Source of the DNA: CAWBUW01 sp963792075
Lineage (GTDB): Bacteria; Chloroflexota; Anaerolineae; Anaerolineales; UBA4823
Assembly (NCBI GenBank): GCA_963792075.1
Contig: CAWBUW010000012.1
Span: 1 to 64,000, forward strand
Direction: 5' to 3'
DNA length: 64,000 bases
Part shown: positions 1 through 8,410 of the stretch, piece after piece
Position numbering within the stretch: position 1 is the first letter of the stretch
Layout of the letters: each line of letters begins with the position of its first letter
Notes under the pieces: model-generated
Databases searched by the model: none
Told to the model about the DNA's origin: nothing
The model's input: the letters and a program-made list of their open reading frames with translations, nothing else
Translations under genes and position numbers: made by a program

Positions 1-1775
1 TCGTTAAAGCGCGCCGCCCGGTAAGAAGCACGCCAGAATGACAAGGCCGGTTGGCGTTCCCAGCCATATGCCGCCGCCAGGCGGGTCAAATCTACCCAGT
101 AACCTGGCGGGATGCTTTCCATGCTCACTCCACCTTGCTCATAAGCCAGCACATCCCCTCCCAGGCGAGCGTAAAAATCCCAGGGCAGGCGATGCAGCGG
201 TATCCCGGCTGAGCCATCTTGATAGCGCGCCCGCAGGTATACGCGCCAGTAAGTCTGCTGGCCAAAATCTTCACGCACCACCGCCATCCACCCCGCGTTC
301 ATCGGAACAGTCACGACTGCGAAAGCTCGTCCGGTATACAGCCAGGATTCTCCCATCCCGGGATCCAAGGGTGAGGTCAGAGGCGTATAACCATTCTCCA
401 GAGAAGAAAGGAAATCCCAGCCAATCTCATCAGCCAGTTGCTGGCGCAGGGCGTTGAAGGAGTCATCCACCATATCGTGCAGATAAGGGCGCGGCGCCTG
501 GACGCCCGGCAGTTCGATGACTTGCTGGCGACCAGGGATGTCACCGGCAGGTGCCAATTGCAGTTGCCAGAGCGGGGCTGGCGTTTCTAACGCTGCCTGT
601 TTATAAGGATCACGCCGCGGATCGGGGCGAGCCTTCACCATGCCCCAATCCAACCCCTCCAGCATGCCTGGCAACACAACCGGAGGCAACACCAGCCCAT
701 TCTGCCCGGTTGGATAAGCCGTCAGGTAATGACGGTTCGGCTGGAACAGTCCGGCCAGCAGCGTGGTGCCATCCGGGTTAAACACAGGCCAATCCCCTCC
801 CCCCACCAGACGCGGTGGCGACTGCGGCTGGCGAGTGTCCCATACATACACGTTATGGAAACCATCCTGCTCCGCAGCCCAGGCCAACTGCGCCCCATCG
901 TGGGACCAGGTTGGATGCGCCTCATCTCCCGGCGTGCTGCTCAAGTTCCGGAAAAGTTTCTCGTCCACCTTGTCGAGATCAGCCAACCAGATATCCGCAT
1001 TGCCCGAGCGGTTCGAAACAAAAGCAATTTGTCTCCCCCAGGGCGACCAAACCGGCGAATAGTCCGCTGTCAGGTTATCCGTCAGGCGAATGGGAGCCTG
1101 GCTGCCATCTATAGGGCTGATGAATATTTCCAGGTTATCATCCACATAGGTCTCATAAGTCACCCATACGCCATCGGGTGACCATGAAGGAGAGCCCTCA
1201 TATTCCAGGCTGTCTGTCAGGCGCGTCACAACCCCCGTTGCCAACTCCAGCAGATATAGATCCCAATAGCCACTGCGATCAGAAGTGAAGATCAGCCGTT
1301 CACCATCCTGGCTCAGCGCCGGGCTGGTATCATTCCAGGGACCACTTGTCAGGCGGGTAAGAGGCAGCGTCATCTGCACTTCATCCCCTTCAGGCAGGTA
1401 AGCAAACAGGTGCGTAAACAATCCATCATCCAACGCCAGCACGATCAGCCCCTGGAGCAAGGGATGGTCATGGGCAGGCGCAGGGGTTAGAGAAACGGTG
1501 GGGGCTGCCTGCGTTTCGCTCGGCGATGGCAGAGGCGACGGCTCAAGCGTCGCAGTAGCTGAGGCCGTGCTGCTGGGCACCACTGCGCTGGTTTGCGCCA
1601 GGGGCGGCGTGGCGATGTATTGGCGCAATTGCAACAAGGGCCAGGCAACCAGCGCTAATACGGCCACATTGAACCCTAATAACAGCAGCAAGCCCATAGG
1701 AGTGAGCTTAATGCTCCAACCAGCGCGCCGCCGCCGTGGCCGCGGTGCAGGTTCTTTGGGGAGGGTTTCGTTCAT
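1..1775 (-). CDS. Membrane-anchored TolB-like (PD40) beta-propeller protein, C-terminus cut by window edge
   Basis: The frame is open from an ATG at 1775 to the left edge, giving at least 591 residues with no stop. The N-terminus is basic (RPRRRRAGW, about residues 12-20), followed by one hydrophobic segment (about 27-49) and a Ser/Thr/Pro/Ala-rich linker (about 58-100). This predicts a cytoplasmic N-terminus and an extracytoplasmic body. Several PD40/TolB-type blades follow, with motifs SPSWSPDG, YSPVWSPWG and AHPTWSHDG, each near a 'SDRSG' or 'SNRSG' turn. The part beyond about residue 400 is a separate domain that I do not recognise. The likely role is extracellular binding or scaffolding; the ligand is unknown. 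It is transcribed in the same direction as the ABC exporter genes but lies downstream of them. Confidence 0.82.
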   Translation of the reverse strand, partial: MNETLPKEPAPRPRRRRAGWSIKLTPMGLLLLLGFNVAVLALVAWPLLQLRQYIATPPLAQTSAVVPSSTASATATLEPSPLPSPSETQAAPTVSLTPAPAHDHPLLQGLIVLALDDGLFTHLFAYLPEGDEVQMTLPLTRLTSGPWNDTSPALSQDGERLIFTSDRSGYWDLYLLELATGVVTRLTDSLEYEGSPSWSPDGVWVTYETYVDDNLEIFISPIDGSQAPIRLTDNLTADYSPVWSPWGRQIAFVSNRSGNADIWLADLDKVDEKLFRNLSSTPGDEAHPTWSHDGAQLAWAAEQDGFHNVYVWDTRQPQSPPRLVGGGDWPVFNPDGTTLLAGLFQPNRHYLTAYPTGQNGLVLPPVVLPGMLEGLDWGMVKARPDPRRDPYKQAALETPAPLWQLQLAPAGDIPGRQQVIELPGVQAPRPYLHDMVDDSFNALRQQLADEIGWDFLSSLENGYTPLTSPLDPGMGESWLYTGRAFAVVTVPMNAGWMAVVREDFGQQTYWRVYLRARYQDGSAGIPLHRLPWDFYARLGGDVLAYEQGGVSMESIPPGYWVDLTRLAAAYGWERQPALSFWRASYRAARFN

Positions 1776-1808
1776 ATGGAGGATTGTAGCATAATTTTTA
1801 GCAGGCTG

Positions 1809-3647
1809 TCATTCTTCAAAACCTGAGCTGTATAACCGGTAGTATGCACCGCCCAATGCCAGCAATTCTGCATGCGTGCCCTGTTCACTTATACGCCCAT
1901 CCTCAATCACTACGATCCGGTCCGCACCGATCACAGTGGAAAGGCGATGTGCAATCACAAAGGCCGTACGTCCCTTCAGAAGCCGCGCCAACGCCTGCTG
2001 AATCAGCCGCTCGGTTTGTGTATCTACGCTAGAAGTAGCTTCATCCAGGATCAGGATACGAGGGTCCGCCAATAATGCGCGGGCAAATGAAATCAATTGG
2101 CGCTGCCCAACGGAAAGAATCAACCCGCCCTCCTGAACAGTCGTAGCATAACCTTGCGGCAGGCTGAGGATGAACTCGTGTGCTCCCACAGCAGTAGCTA
2201 CGTTTTCCACATCCAAATCACTGGCGTCCAGTCGCCCAAAGCGGATATTTTCGGTCACAGTGCCGTTGAAGAGGAAAGGATCCTGCAAAACGATCCCCAT
2301 CTGGCTGCGTAAACTGCGTTGGGTCACCTGGCGCAAATCGTGCCCATCGATAATCACCCGGCCCTGCGTGGGATCAACAAACCGGCTGATCAGCTTGACC
2401 AAAGTAGATTTTCCGGCGCCTGTTTCGCCTACCAAAGCGACTGTTTGGCCGGCCAGCACGTGCAGGCTGATTTCTTTAAGCACCATTGTCTCATCATCAG
2501 AATAATGGAAACTTACATCTTCGAGTATTACATCTCCTTGAATGGAAGGCAGTTCCAGTGATTCAAGATGATCCTGCACTTCCACCGGAACATCCAGCAA
2601 GCCAAAGATGCGTTCGCTGGCAGCCATCGTGGATTGGAATGCATCGTAGCGTTGGCTAAGATCCCGGATTGGCTCAAAGAAACGGTCGATATACAATACA
2701 AAAGCCACCAGCACGCCCGGCGTGATTTCTTTGATCCCCAAAGCAGACTGACCCAGAACGGCCTGCCCGCCCAACCAGACTACCAAGGCTATGGACAGTG
2801 AAGTCAAAAAATCAATAGAAGAAGGATAGGCTGCCGCGATCCGGGCTGCGTTCAGGTTTGTATCCAGGTTATTACGGTTAACATCATCTTTGAAATGAGC
2901 AAAATTTACCGCCTGGCGAGCAAAGGCCTGCACCACGCGTACGCCATTGATATTCTCAGCCAGGACCGAATTAACCCAACTGATGGCAGCGCGGACCTTA
3001 CGGTAGTTTTCGCGTGCTTTCTTTTGGAACACTGTTGTGATGACCCACATAATGGGCATGACAGCAAAAGCTAACAGGGACAGGCGGGCATTCATAGCCA
3101 CCATTGCCAGGAGGATGAAAATCAGCGTGAACAAGTCGCGCGCAATTGCCAGCATGGCCCAGGTCAGGAATTCGCGCAGCACCTCCACATCGTTGATCAC
3201 CCGAGTAATTACCCGTCCAACCGAGTAACGGCTGTAAAAGCCCAACGAAAGCTGCTGCAAATGTTCGAACAGGCGGGCGCGCAAATCAAAAACGATGGAT
3301 TGGCCGATGCGCGCCATGATACTGATCCGGAGCATCGTCGAAGCCCACTGCAGCAGCGCTGCGCCGGTATAGAGGCCGACTGCCTGGAACAACACAGCCG
3401 CCGAGCCAGCGCTCAGCCCAGAATCGAGAGCGACTTTCACCAGGTACGGACCGGCCGTAGCGCCAAGTGAGGCAGCCAGCATCAAGAATACCGAGAAAAA
3501 AATCTGCCATCGGTATGCAGACGCGAATTCCCACAATCGCCGCGTTAACTGGGGATCATATCCTTTTAATTGGATTTCATCTGGATGTGCTGGCGGGGTC
3601 TTCTTATCCTGTACCGCACCCGGTTTTACTGAAACGGCCTGTGCCAT
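1809..3647 (-). CDS. ABC exporter half-transporter (subunit with intact Walker B, degenerate signature)
   Basis: A 612-residue type IV ABC exporter half: an N-terminal six-helix transmembrane domain (about 45-345) and a C-terminal nucleotide-binding domain. Walker A is GETGAGKST (about 407), the signature is LSVGQ (about 511) in place of LSGGQ, Walker B is ILILDEATSSVD (about 531) with the catalytic Glu, and the switch His is in AHRLSTV. The ATG follows directly on the TAG of the upstream partner gene, with GGAGGG before it, so the two are translationally coupled. Heterodimeric exporters of the BmrCD/TM287-288 type have one degenerate ATP site; the altered signature here pairs with the altered Walker B of the partner. 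The substrate (drug, lipid or peptide) cannot be told from sequence. Confidence 0.93.
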   Translation of the reverse strand: MAQAVSVKPGAVQDKKTPPAHPDEIQLKGYDPQLTRRLWEFASAYRWQIFFSVFLMLAASLGATAGPYLVKVALDSGLSAGSAAVLFQAVGLYTGAALLQWASTMLRISIMARIGQSIVFDLRARLFEHLQQLSLGFYSRYSVGRVITRVINDVEVLREFLTWAMLAIARDLFTLIFILLAMVAMNARLSLLAFAVMPIMWVITTVFQKKARENYRKVRAAISWVNSVLAENINGVRVVQAFARQAVNFAHFKDDVNRNNLDTNLNAARIAAAYPSSIDFLTSLSIALVVWLGGQAVLGQSALGIKEITPGVLVAFVLYIDRFFEPIRDLSQRYDAFQSTMAASERIFGLLDVPVEVQDHLESLELPSIQGDVILEDVSFHYSDDETMVLKEISLHVLAGQTVALVGETGAGKSTLVKLISRFVDPTQGRVIIDGHDLRQVTQRSLRSQMGIVLQDPFLFNGTVTENIRFGRLDASDLDVENVATAVGAHEFILSLPQGYATTVQEGGLILSVGQRQLISFARALLADPRILILDEATSSVDTQTERLIQQALARLLKGRTAFVIAHRLSTVIGADRIVVIEDGRISEQGTHAELLALGGAYYRLYSSGFEE

Positions 3648-5456
3648 CTAGCCCTCCATCCCCTGCCCATTCGGCCTGGCGGGCAGTGGTTCTGTCGTTT
3701 CCAACGCCGCCAGCTCATCCCGGAAGCGTTCCTGGTCGCGCAACTGCAAGTCATAAATTTCCCGATACAAGCCGTTGAGCGTTAACAGTTCATGATGCCG
3801 CCCTTGTTCCACGATCTGCCCACGGTCCATTACCAGGATCAGGTCCGCCCGGCGCACGGTAGACAAGCGGTGTGCAATCACAAAGGTCGTGCGCCCCTCC
3901 ATCAACCAGTCCAACGCCTTTTGAATCTGGCGCTCTGTCTGCATATCCACGCTGGAAGTGGAGTCGTCCAGGATCAGGATGCGAGGATCCATGAGCAAAG
4001 CGCGGGCAATCGCGACCCGCTGGCGCTGGCCTCCAGAGAGCGTAATGCCGCGCTCTCCCACGATAGTTTCATAGCCTTGCGACAGTTCCAGGATAAACTC
4101 GTGCGCTTGCGCTGCTTTTGCAGCTTCGATCACCTCATCCAGGGTTGCATCCGGCCGGCCGTATGCGATATTCTCACGGATACTGGCCGAGAACAACAGT
4201 GAAGTTTGCAGCACAATGCCAATTTGTTTGCGCAGAGCGACCAGATCCATGTCTCGCACATCCCAATCATCCACTCGCACCATACCCGCGGTGACATCAT
4301 AGAAACGCGAGATCAGGTTTACCAGACTGGTTTTTCCTGAGCCTGTAGGCCCAATCAGAGCTACAACCTGATTGGGAGGAACTTCAAGACTGATGTTCTG
4401 CAGCGCGGCAGCGCTGCCCTGGTTATAATGGAAATCCACATTTTCAAAAGAAACCCGACCCGACAGTGTCCCCAGAATCTCAGCAGATTCCGGCGAACGG
4501 ATCGCCGGGATGGTATCCAGGATTTCGAAAGTTCGCTCAGCGCCAGCCGCCGCCTCGCCGGCTGCGTTGACCAACCAGGTCAATTGCTGGGCGGGCATGG
4601 AGAGCAGCAAAACATAACTATTGAAAGCTACCAGCTCACCAAGCGTCATTTGGCCTTTCAAGACCATCTGCCCACCAAACAGCAGGATCAGGATCGTTCC
4701 AGCGTTAATCAATAGGCCGGTCGTAGGCATCACACGTGAAAATTGGTCGAGCACAGCCACGCGCGCTTTGTAATGCACCTGGTTAGCCTGCGCAAAGCGC
4801 TGCATCTCATAAGGCTCACGGGCAAAAGCCCGTACCACCTGAGCTCCGGAAACATTCTCCTGCAAACGAGAAGACATCTCGCCTAAAGTCTGATCCACAT
4901 TCAAGAACAGCTTGCCAACTTTACGCCCAAAGTTCGTTGTCACCCACACCATTGGGATCATCGGCGCCAAGGCGATCAAAGCCAACTGGTAGTTCTGTAG
5001 AAATATCAAAGTGGATGCGCCAACCAGCAGAAGCACCACGCGGATCAGTTCCACAATGCCAAAACCCAGGAAGCGTTCAATCGCCCGCACGTCCTCAATC
5101 GTCCGGCTGATCAACTGCCCGGCCTGAGCATGGTCGTGATATTCAAAAGGCAGGTATTGGATGTGATTGAAAAGACGGTTGCGCAGATCATACCCTACGT
5201 GTGCAGCCACCCATTCGCTCAAGTAGCGCAATCCATAGGGCAGGAAAGCCCGCACCACGCCAATTCCCACCAGCAGCAATGCTGAGTTGAACAGGTAATT
5301 TACATCGCCGCGCACCAGGCCGACATCGATCACCTGGCGGATCACTCCTGGGACCACCAGGTTGATGGCTGTGATACCGATCAAACAAACCAACGCGGCC
5401 ATTACCTGCTTCCAATAAGGTCGCAAGTTCGCTCTTAACCGCCAAAGATGTTTCAT
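3648..5456 (-). CDS. ABC exporter half-transporter (subunit with degenerate Walker B)
   Basis: A 602-residue ABC exporter half: six transmembrane helices (about 15-310), then the ATPase domain with Walker A GPTGSGKTS (about 369), canonical signature LSGGQRQR (about 473), Walker B ILILDDSTSSVD (about 493) and switch motif AHRLSTV. The residue after the Walker B Asp is Asp (about 498) instead of catalytic Glu, the hallmark of the non-hydrolysing site in heterodimeric exporters. Its Walker A/B would face the LSVGQ signature of the partner, so both defects fall in the same composite site. The gene overlaps the upstream 130-aa gene by ATGA (5453-5456) and abuts the partner gene, so all three are one operon. 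The C-terminus has a 25-residue Pro/Glu-rich extension. Confidence 0.93.
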   Translation of the reverse strand: MKHLWRLRANLRPYWKQVMAALVCLIGITAINLVVPGVIRQVIDVGLVRGDVNYLFNSALLLVGIGVVRAFLPYGLRYLSEWVAAHVGYDLRNRLFNHIQYLPFEYHDHAQAGQLISRTIEDVRAIERFLGFGIVELIRVVLLLVGASTLIFLQNYQLALIALAPMIPMVWVTTNFGRKVGKLFLNVDQTLGEMSSRLQENVSGAQVVRAFAREPYEMQRFAQANQVHYKARVAVLDQFSRVMPTTGLLINAGTILILLFGGQMVLKGQMTLGELVAFNSYVLLLSMPAQQLTWLVNAAGEAAAGAERTFEILDTIPAIRSPESAEILGTLSGRVSFENVDFHYNQGSAAALQNISLEVPPNQVVALIGPTGSGKTSLVNLISRFYDVTAGMVRVDDWDVRDMDLVALRKQIGIVLQTSLLFSASIRENIAYGRPDATLDEVIEAAKAAQAHEFILELSQGYETIVGERGITLSGGQRQRVAIARALLMDPRILILDDSTSSVDMQTERQIQKALDWLMEGRTTFVIAHRLSTVRRADLILVMDRGQIVEQGRHHELLTLNGLYREIYDLQLRDQERFRDELAALETTEPLPARPNGQGMEG

Positions 5457-5845
5457 GATGTTATTTCGAAAGTGTGTTCTTTGCGATCAACCTGCATTGG
5501 CTCCGCCAGCCCGGCTGGCGCCGGTCCGGCCTCGTCGATTTCCGGCATAGTCTGATAATACAGCACTGCCTGGGCGCGATAAGTCCCTGCCGGTGCCGGT
5601 TCGCGCAGATGCATGTTGAACTCCATTTTGCGTATCATGCTTTCAATGACTGTAACCTCAGCCACCTCATCTCCGGCTGCATTCCAGATTACCACTTCTG
5701 CGCTGGGCCGCTTTTGAAATGGATCCACTTCCAAAGTCACACGCACCCGGCGGCCATCCAGCCAGGGCTCCACACGGAACTCCCGGATGCGTACTTCTTC
5801 CGGAGGTAACGGGACTTCATTCGGGTCGGTAAAAAATAGATCCAT
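5453..5845 (-). CDS. Small beta-rich protein of unknown function, coupled to the ABC exporter
   Basis: A 130-residue soluble protein with no signal peptide or membrane segment. Alternating hydrophobic and polar residues (RVRVTLEVDPF, AEVVIWNAAGDEVAEVTVIES, TYRAQAVLYY) predict a single beta-sandwich, such as an immunoglobulin-like or C2-like fold. It is very acidic and Pro-rich. The stop overlaps the ATG of the exporter subunit (ATGA), and it starts 2 nt after the end of the DUF1015 gene upstream, so it is translated as part of that operon. I do not recognise the family and assign no function. Confidence 0.75.
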   Translation of the reverse strand: MDLFFTDPNEVPLPPEEVRIREFRVEPWLDGRRVRVTLEVDPFQKRPSAEVVIWNAAGDEVAEVTVIESMIRKMEFNMHLREPAPAGTYRAQAVLYYQTMPEIDEAGPAPAGLAEPMQVDRKEHTFEITS

Positions 5846-5847
5846 AG

Positions 5848-7167
5848 TTAAACGATTGCCCGGCTTTCCATATAAAAGCGTTTCTCACGCGCCTCACCCA
5901 TCGAGAAGGTCTTACGCGGCAGCGCCCCATCCAGAATCACCGTCTTGAACAGGTCACTCTTGTGCATCGCCGGCAGGTAAAAACCCATGTTGCCCGTCTG
6001 GCTGCCCAGGCGTTCTACGACATCTTTGCCATGCACATAGTCGATCTTCGCCGCCAGGTGTTCTTTCATCAGCCTGTCCAAAACACCTTGCAGCGTACCG
6101 ACCGGCAGGTTGGAAGGTGGATTGGCAATCGAAATTACCCCACACCCATCCGGTGCCACTACACCGATCATCTGGCGGTCCCCAGCAGACTCGTCCACGA
6201 TTTTTACCATCTCAGCCGCAGAAACGCACGGCAGGTAGGCAAAATCGTCTCCGAAAACCGCCTGCATCATCGCCAGCGGGCTCTGCCTGACACCGAACAA
6301 AACACGGTGAATGGGTTCAAACGCCAGGCCCTCATCGTGGATATTCTCGATTTCCACCAGCGCATAGCGCGCCGGGTGATCCAGCCCCACCTGCGGCTTC
6401 ATCTTTTCCCAAATGGCCTTTGCGGTGGCTAAGGAATGATTGCCATCGCCCATTGCAAAGAGCAGCACCTTTTGCTCGCTGCCCACTCCGTACTTCGCCG
6501 CGAAAGTTGCCGGGTCTGCCAAAGCCTCCAAGGCTTTTACCACCTGCGCCTCAACCTGGGGGGATGCCAGGTGATATCCAGCCAGGTGACCACTGTCAAA
6601 CATCAGGTCAAAATCGTACAGCTCCGGCAAGTCCGCTTTCATCGCAGCCAACGGTTCGATCACCGTGCGCTGTGGATCATCGATCAGCACCAGGATATGC
6701 GGCAGCTCCAGGTGGGCGCCCTCACGGATTTTCATCCGCGGCGGCAAGCGGTCCAAGATCGTCCCCTCCGTCGCTCGGATCAGGCTCTGGGAGCCTTTAT
6801 TGAAATCGTATTTTTCCAGGTCCAGGCACAATAACAGGCCGCGGCGGGTTTTACCCGCCACGCTGCGCTCGAGATATACCATCCCCTCCCGTGGCTGCAA
6901 AATACCCTGGCTGAGATATTCAGCCATCGCGGCCTGGATACGGCGGATCAAATCATGCTCGCCGGGTTTCTCCAGGCGCACTTCTGGCAGGACCAGTTTG
7001 AGCGTCGAAGGCGCATCGCCTACAAACTGCTCTACCTGCTGCCAATACTCTGGTTCAGAAGTAAACTGATCGCATGCAATCACCGCCCAGCGGGTCAAAT
7101 CCACCCCATGCCGCGGTAAATAGAACTCCGGGACCCGGATCCCAATCCGGTCATAAGTTCGTGTCAT
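5848..7167 (-). CDS. DUF1015 family protein
   Basis: A 439-residue cytosolic protein that matches the DUF1015 (COG4198-type) family along its length. The N-terminal signature includes RWAVIACDQFTSEPEYW, and the middle has the conserved MGDGNHSLATAKAIW block with His and Asp residues that look like an active or metal site. Length is normal for the family (about 410-440 aa). The biochemical role is not established to my knowledge. It is the first gene of a four-gene minus-strand run with the small beta-rich protein and the two ABC subunits, but its promoter region is separated from degV by a perfect hairpin (7239-7285). Confidence 0.88.
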   Translation of the reverse strand: MTRTYDRIGIRVPEFYLPRHGVDLTRWAVIACDQFTSEPEYWQQVEQFVGDAPSTLKLVLPEVRLEKPGEHDLIRRIQAAMAEYLSQGILQPREGMVYLERSVAGKTRRGLLLCLDLEKYDFNKGSQSLIRATEGTILDRLPPRMKIREGAHLELPHILVLIDDPQRTVIEPLAAMKADLPELYDFDLMFDSGHLAGYHLASPQVEAQVVKALEALADPATFAAKYGVGSEQKVLLFAMGDGNHSLATAKAIWEKMKPQVGLDHPARYALVEIENIHDEGLAFEPIHRVLFGVRQSPLAMMQAVFGDDFAYLPCVSAAEMVKIVDESAGDRQMIGVVAPDGCGVISIANPPSNLPVGTLQGVLDRLMKEHLAAKIDYVHGKDVVERLGSQTGNMGFYLPAMHKSDLFKTVILDGALPRKTFSMGEAREKRFYMESRAIV

Positions 7168-7238
7168 CTAACAGGCAAGCTCCTTTTCACTAAATTGGAT
7201 GCCTGCCTATTTTACCGCGGTTAACAGAGATGAGGAAG

Positions 7239-7285
7239 TTGGGGGTTCAGCACGCTGCGCTTTGCGCAGCGTGCTGAACCCCCAA
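7239..7285. repeat. Perfect intergenic hairpin, 22-bp stem, TTT loop
   Basis: The arms 7239-7260 and 7264-7285 are exact reverse complements (22 bp) around the loop TTT. Outer ends are TTGGGGG/CCCCCAA and the centre is GCGC-TTT-GCGC. It lies between degV (ends 7312) and the DUF1015 gene (starts 7167), both on the minus strand. No T-run follows the stem in either direction, so it is not a standard intrinsic terminator. Confidence 0.95.
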
Positions 7286-7311
7286 GCCCCTTCACCTTAC
7301 CACAACAGCAA

Positions 7312-8154
7312 TTAATCCGTCAGCCAGACCAACCCCAATGTGCCTGGACCAACGTGTGTGCCCACTACGGGACTTACCGGGGCAATCACCTGTTCGGTGG
7401 TGTTATAACGGTTGGCCACCTGTGCCAGCAAAGTGCGCGCTTCCTGCTCTGCGTTGGCGTGCAGCGCGGCGGCGTGGAAAGGCTTTCCATTTGTGCGCTC
7501 ACCCAACAGGTCAACCAGGCGCGCCACCGCTTTGGTCCGCGTGCGCACCCGCTCGAGCGGTTCAATTCGCCCCCCCGTTAGTTCCAGGATAGGCTTGATA
7601 TTCAACGCAGTGCCCAGGAAGCGCGTGGCGCCGCCAATCCGCCCTCCACGGTATAAGAACTCCAGCGTATCAACCGTCAAGATCACGCCAGTACGTTTGC
7701 AGGCTGCTTCGGCGAACTCTTTACATTCAGCCAGGCTGGCGCCCAGTGCTGCCTGGCGTGCAGTTTGCATGACCGCAAAGCCCAATGCCATGGCGACGGT
7801 ATAAGAATCGACTACAGCAATCCGGTCGCTCTGGATAGCCGCCTGGGCCTGCACCGCTGAGTTAATGGTGCCTGACAGCTTGGATGACACCAACACTGCC
7901 AGGACATCATAGCCTTTATCCAGCCATTCACGGAAAATCTTTTCAAACCCAGCCGGAGATATTTGCGAACTCGAGGGCATGACTGTTGCTTTGGCCAGGC
8001 GGGCATAGAACTCGTCTGGCTGTATTGTGACGCTGTCCAGAAAAGTCTCTTCCCCCCAGATCAAGGTCTGCGCTGCGACGACTACGTTATTTTGCCGGGC
8101 CAGTTCGGCCGGCAACCCTGATGTGCTGTCCGTAACCACAACCACTTTTGACAT
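7312..8154 (-). CDS. DegV family fatty-acid-binding protein
   Basis: A 280-residue DegV-type protein. It begins with the typical KVVVVTDSTSGLPAELA strand-loop, has the TVMPSSSQISP and VLVSSKLSGT blocks that line the lipid pocket, and the LEFLYRGGRIGGA motif. Bacterial DegV proteins (FakB in firmicutes) bind a fatty acid and present it to a kinase such as FakA; no FakA gene is in this window. I start at the ATG at 8154 because GGAGGAAAAC precedes it at ideal spacing; the longer frame from TTG 8166 would put the ribosome-binding site inside the coding region. A possible -10 (TATTAT) lies just upstream. Confidence 0.92.
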   Translation of the reverse strand: MSKVVVVTDSTSGLPAELARQNNVVVAAQTLIWGEETFLDSVTIQPDEFYARLAKATVMPSSSQISPAGFEKIFREWLDKGYDVLAVLVSSKLSGTINSAVQAQAAIQSDRIAVVDSYTVAMALGFAVMQTARQAALGASLAECKEFAEAACKRTGVILTVDTLEFLYRGGRIGGATRFLGTALNIKPILELTGGRIEPLERVRTRTKAVARLVDLLGERTNGKPFHAAALHANAEQEARTLLAQVANRYNTTEQVIAPVSPVVGTHVGPGTLGLVWLTD

Positions 8155-8257
8155 GTTTTCCTCCAAATGGATATAATAGAATAATACCGTGTTAATGAAA
8201 AGGGAAACACCTTTCTTAAAGGTTAGTTACGCTTGCGCTCTTGTTCCCCACCCCCTG

Positions 8258-8275
8258 CCCCGCCTCAGGGCGGGG
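8258..8275. repeat. Short GC-rich hairpin, 7-bp stem
   Basis: CCCCGCC (8258-8264) and GGCGGGG (8269-8275) pair around TCAG. It lies in the divergent gap between degV and ffh, 12 nt before the longer perfect hairpin at 8288-8330. No function is evident. Confidence 0.6.
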
Positions 8276-8287
8276 TGGAAAGAGGAA

Positions 8288-8330
8288 TTGGGGTATAAGT
8301 GGGAAGCAAAGCTTCCCACTTATACCCCAA
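8288..8330. repeat. Perfect intergenic hairpin, 20-bp stem, AAA loop, in a divergent gap
   Basis: The arms 8288-8307 and 8311-8330 are perfect reverse complements around AAA, with centre GC-AAA-GC and outer ends TTGGGG/CCCCAA. It lies upstream of both degV (minus) and ffh (plus), 43 nt before the ffh -35 element, so it cannot terminate either gene. It belongs to the window-wide hairpin family. Confidence 0.95.
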
Positions 8331-8373
8331 ACCCCCGACTTTAAGAAAGGCGTGCCTTAAAAAATATTCCACC

Positions 8374-8402
8374 TTGACCATTCTTCAAGTGCACGCTAAA
8401 AT
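8374..8402 (+). promoter_or_regulatory. Promoter of ffh (TTGACC-17-TAAAAT)
   Basis: A near-consensus -35 TTGACC (8374-8379) and -10 TAAAAT (8397-8402) with a 17-nt spacer. The expected start of transcription, 7-9 nt past the -10, falls at about 8409-8411, on the GTG start codon of ffh. This predicts a leaderless message. Confidence 0.7.
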
Positions 8403-8410
8403 TATACGCC

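Noticed and set aside
7239..7285. Treating the perfect hairpins as ordinary Rho-independent terminators
   Set aside because: Most lack a following T-run and three lie between divergent genes. Only the hairpins at 15849 and 17190 meet the terminator pattern.
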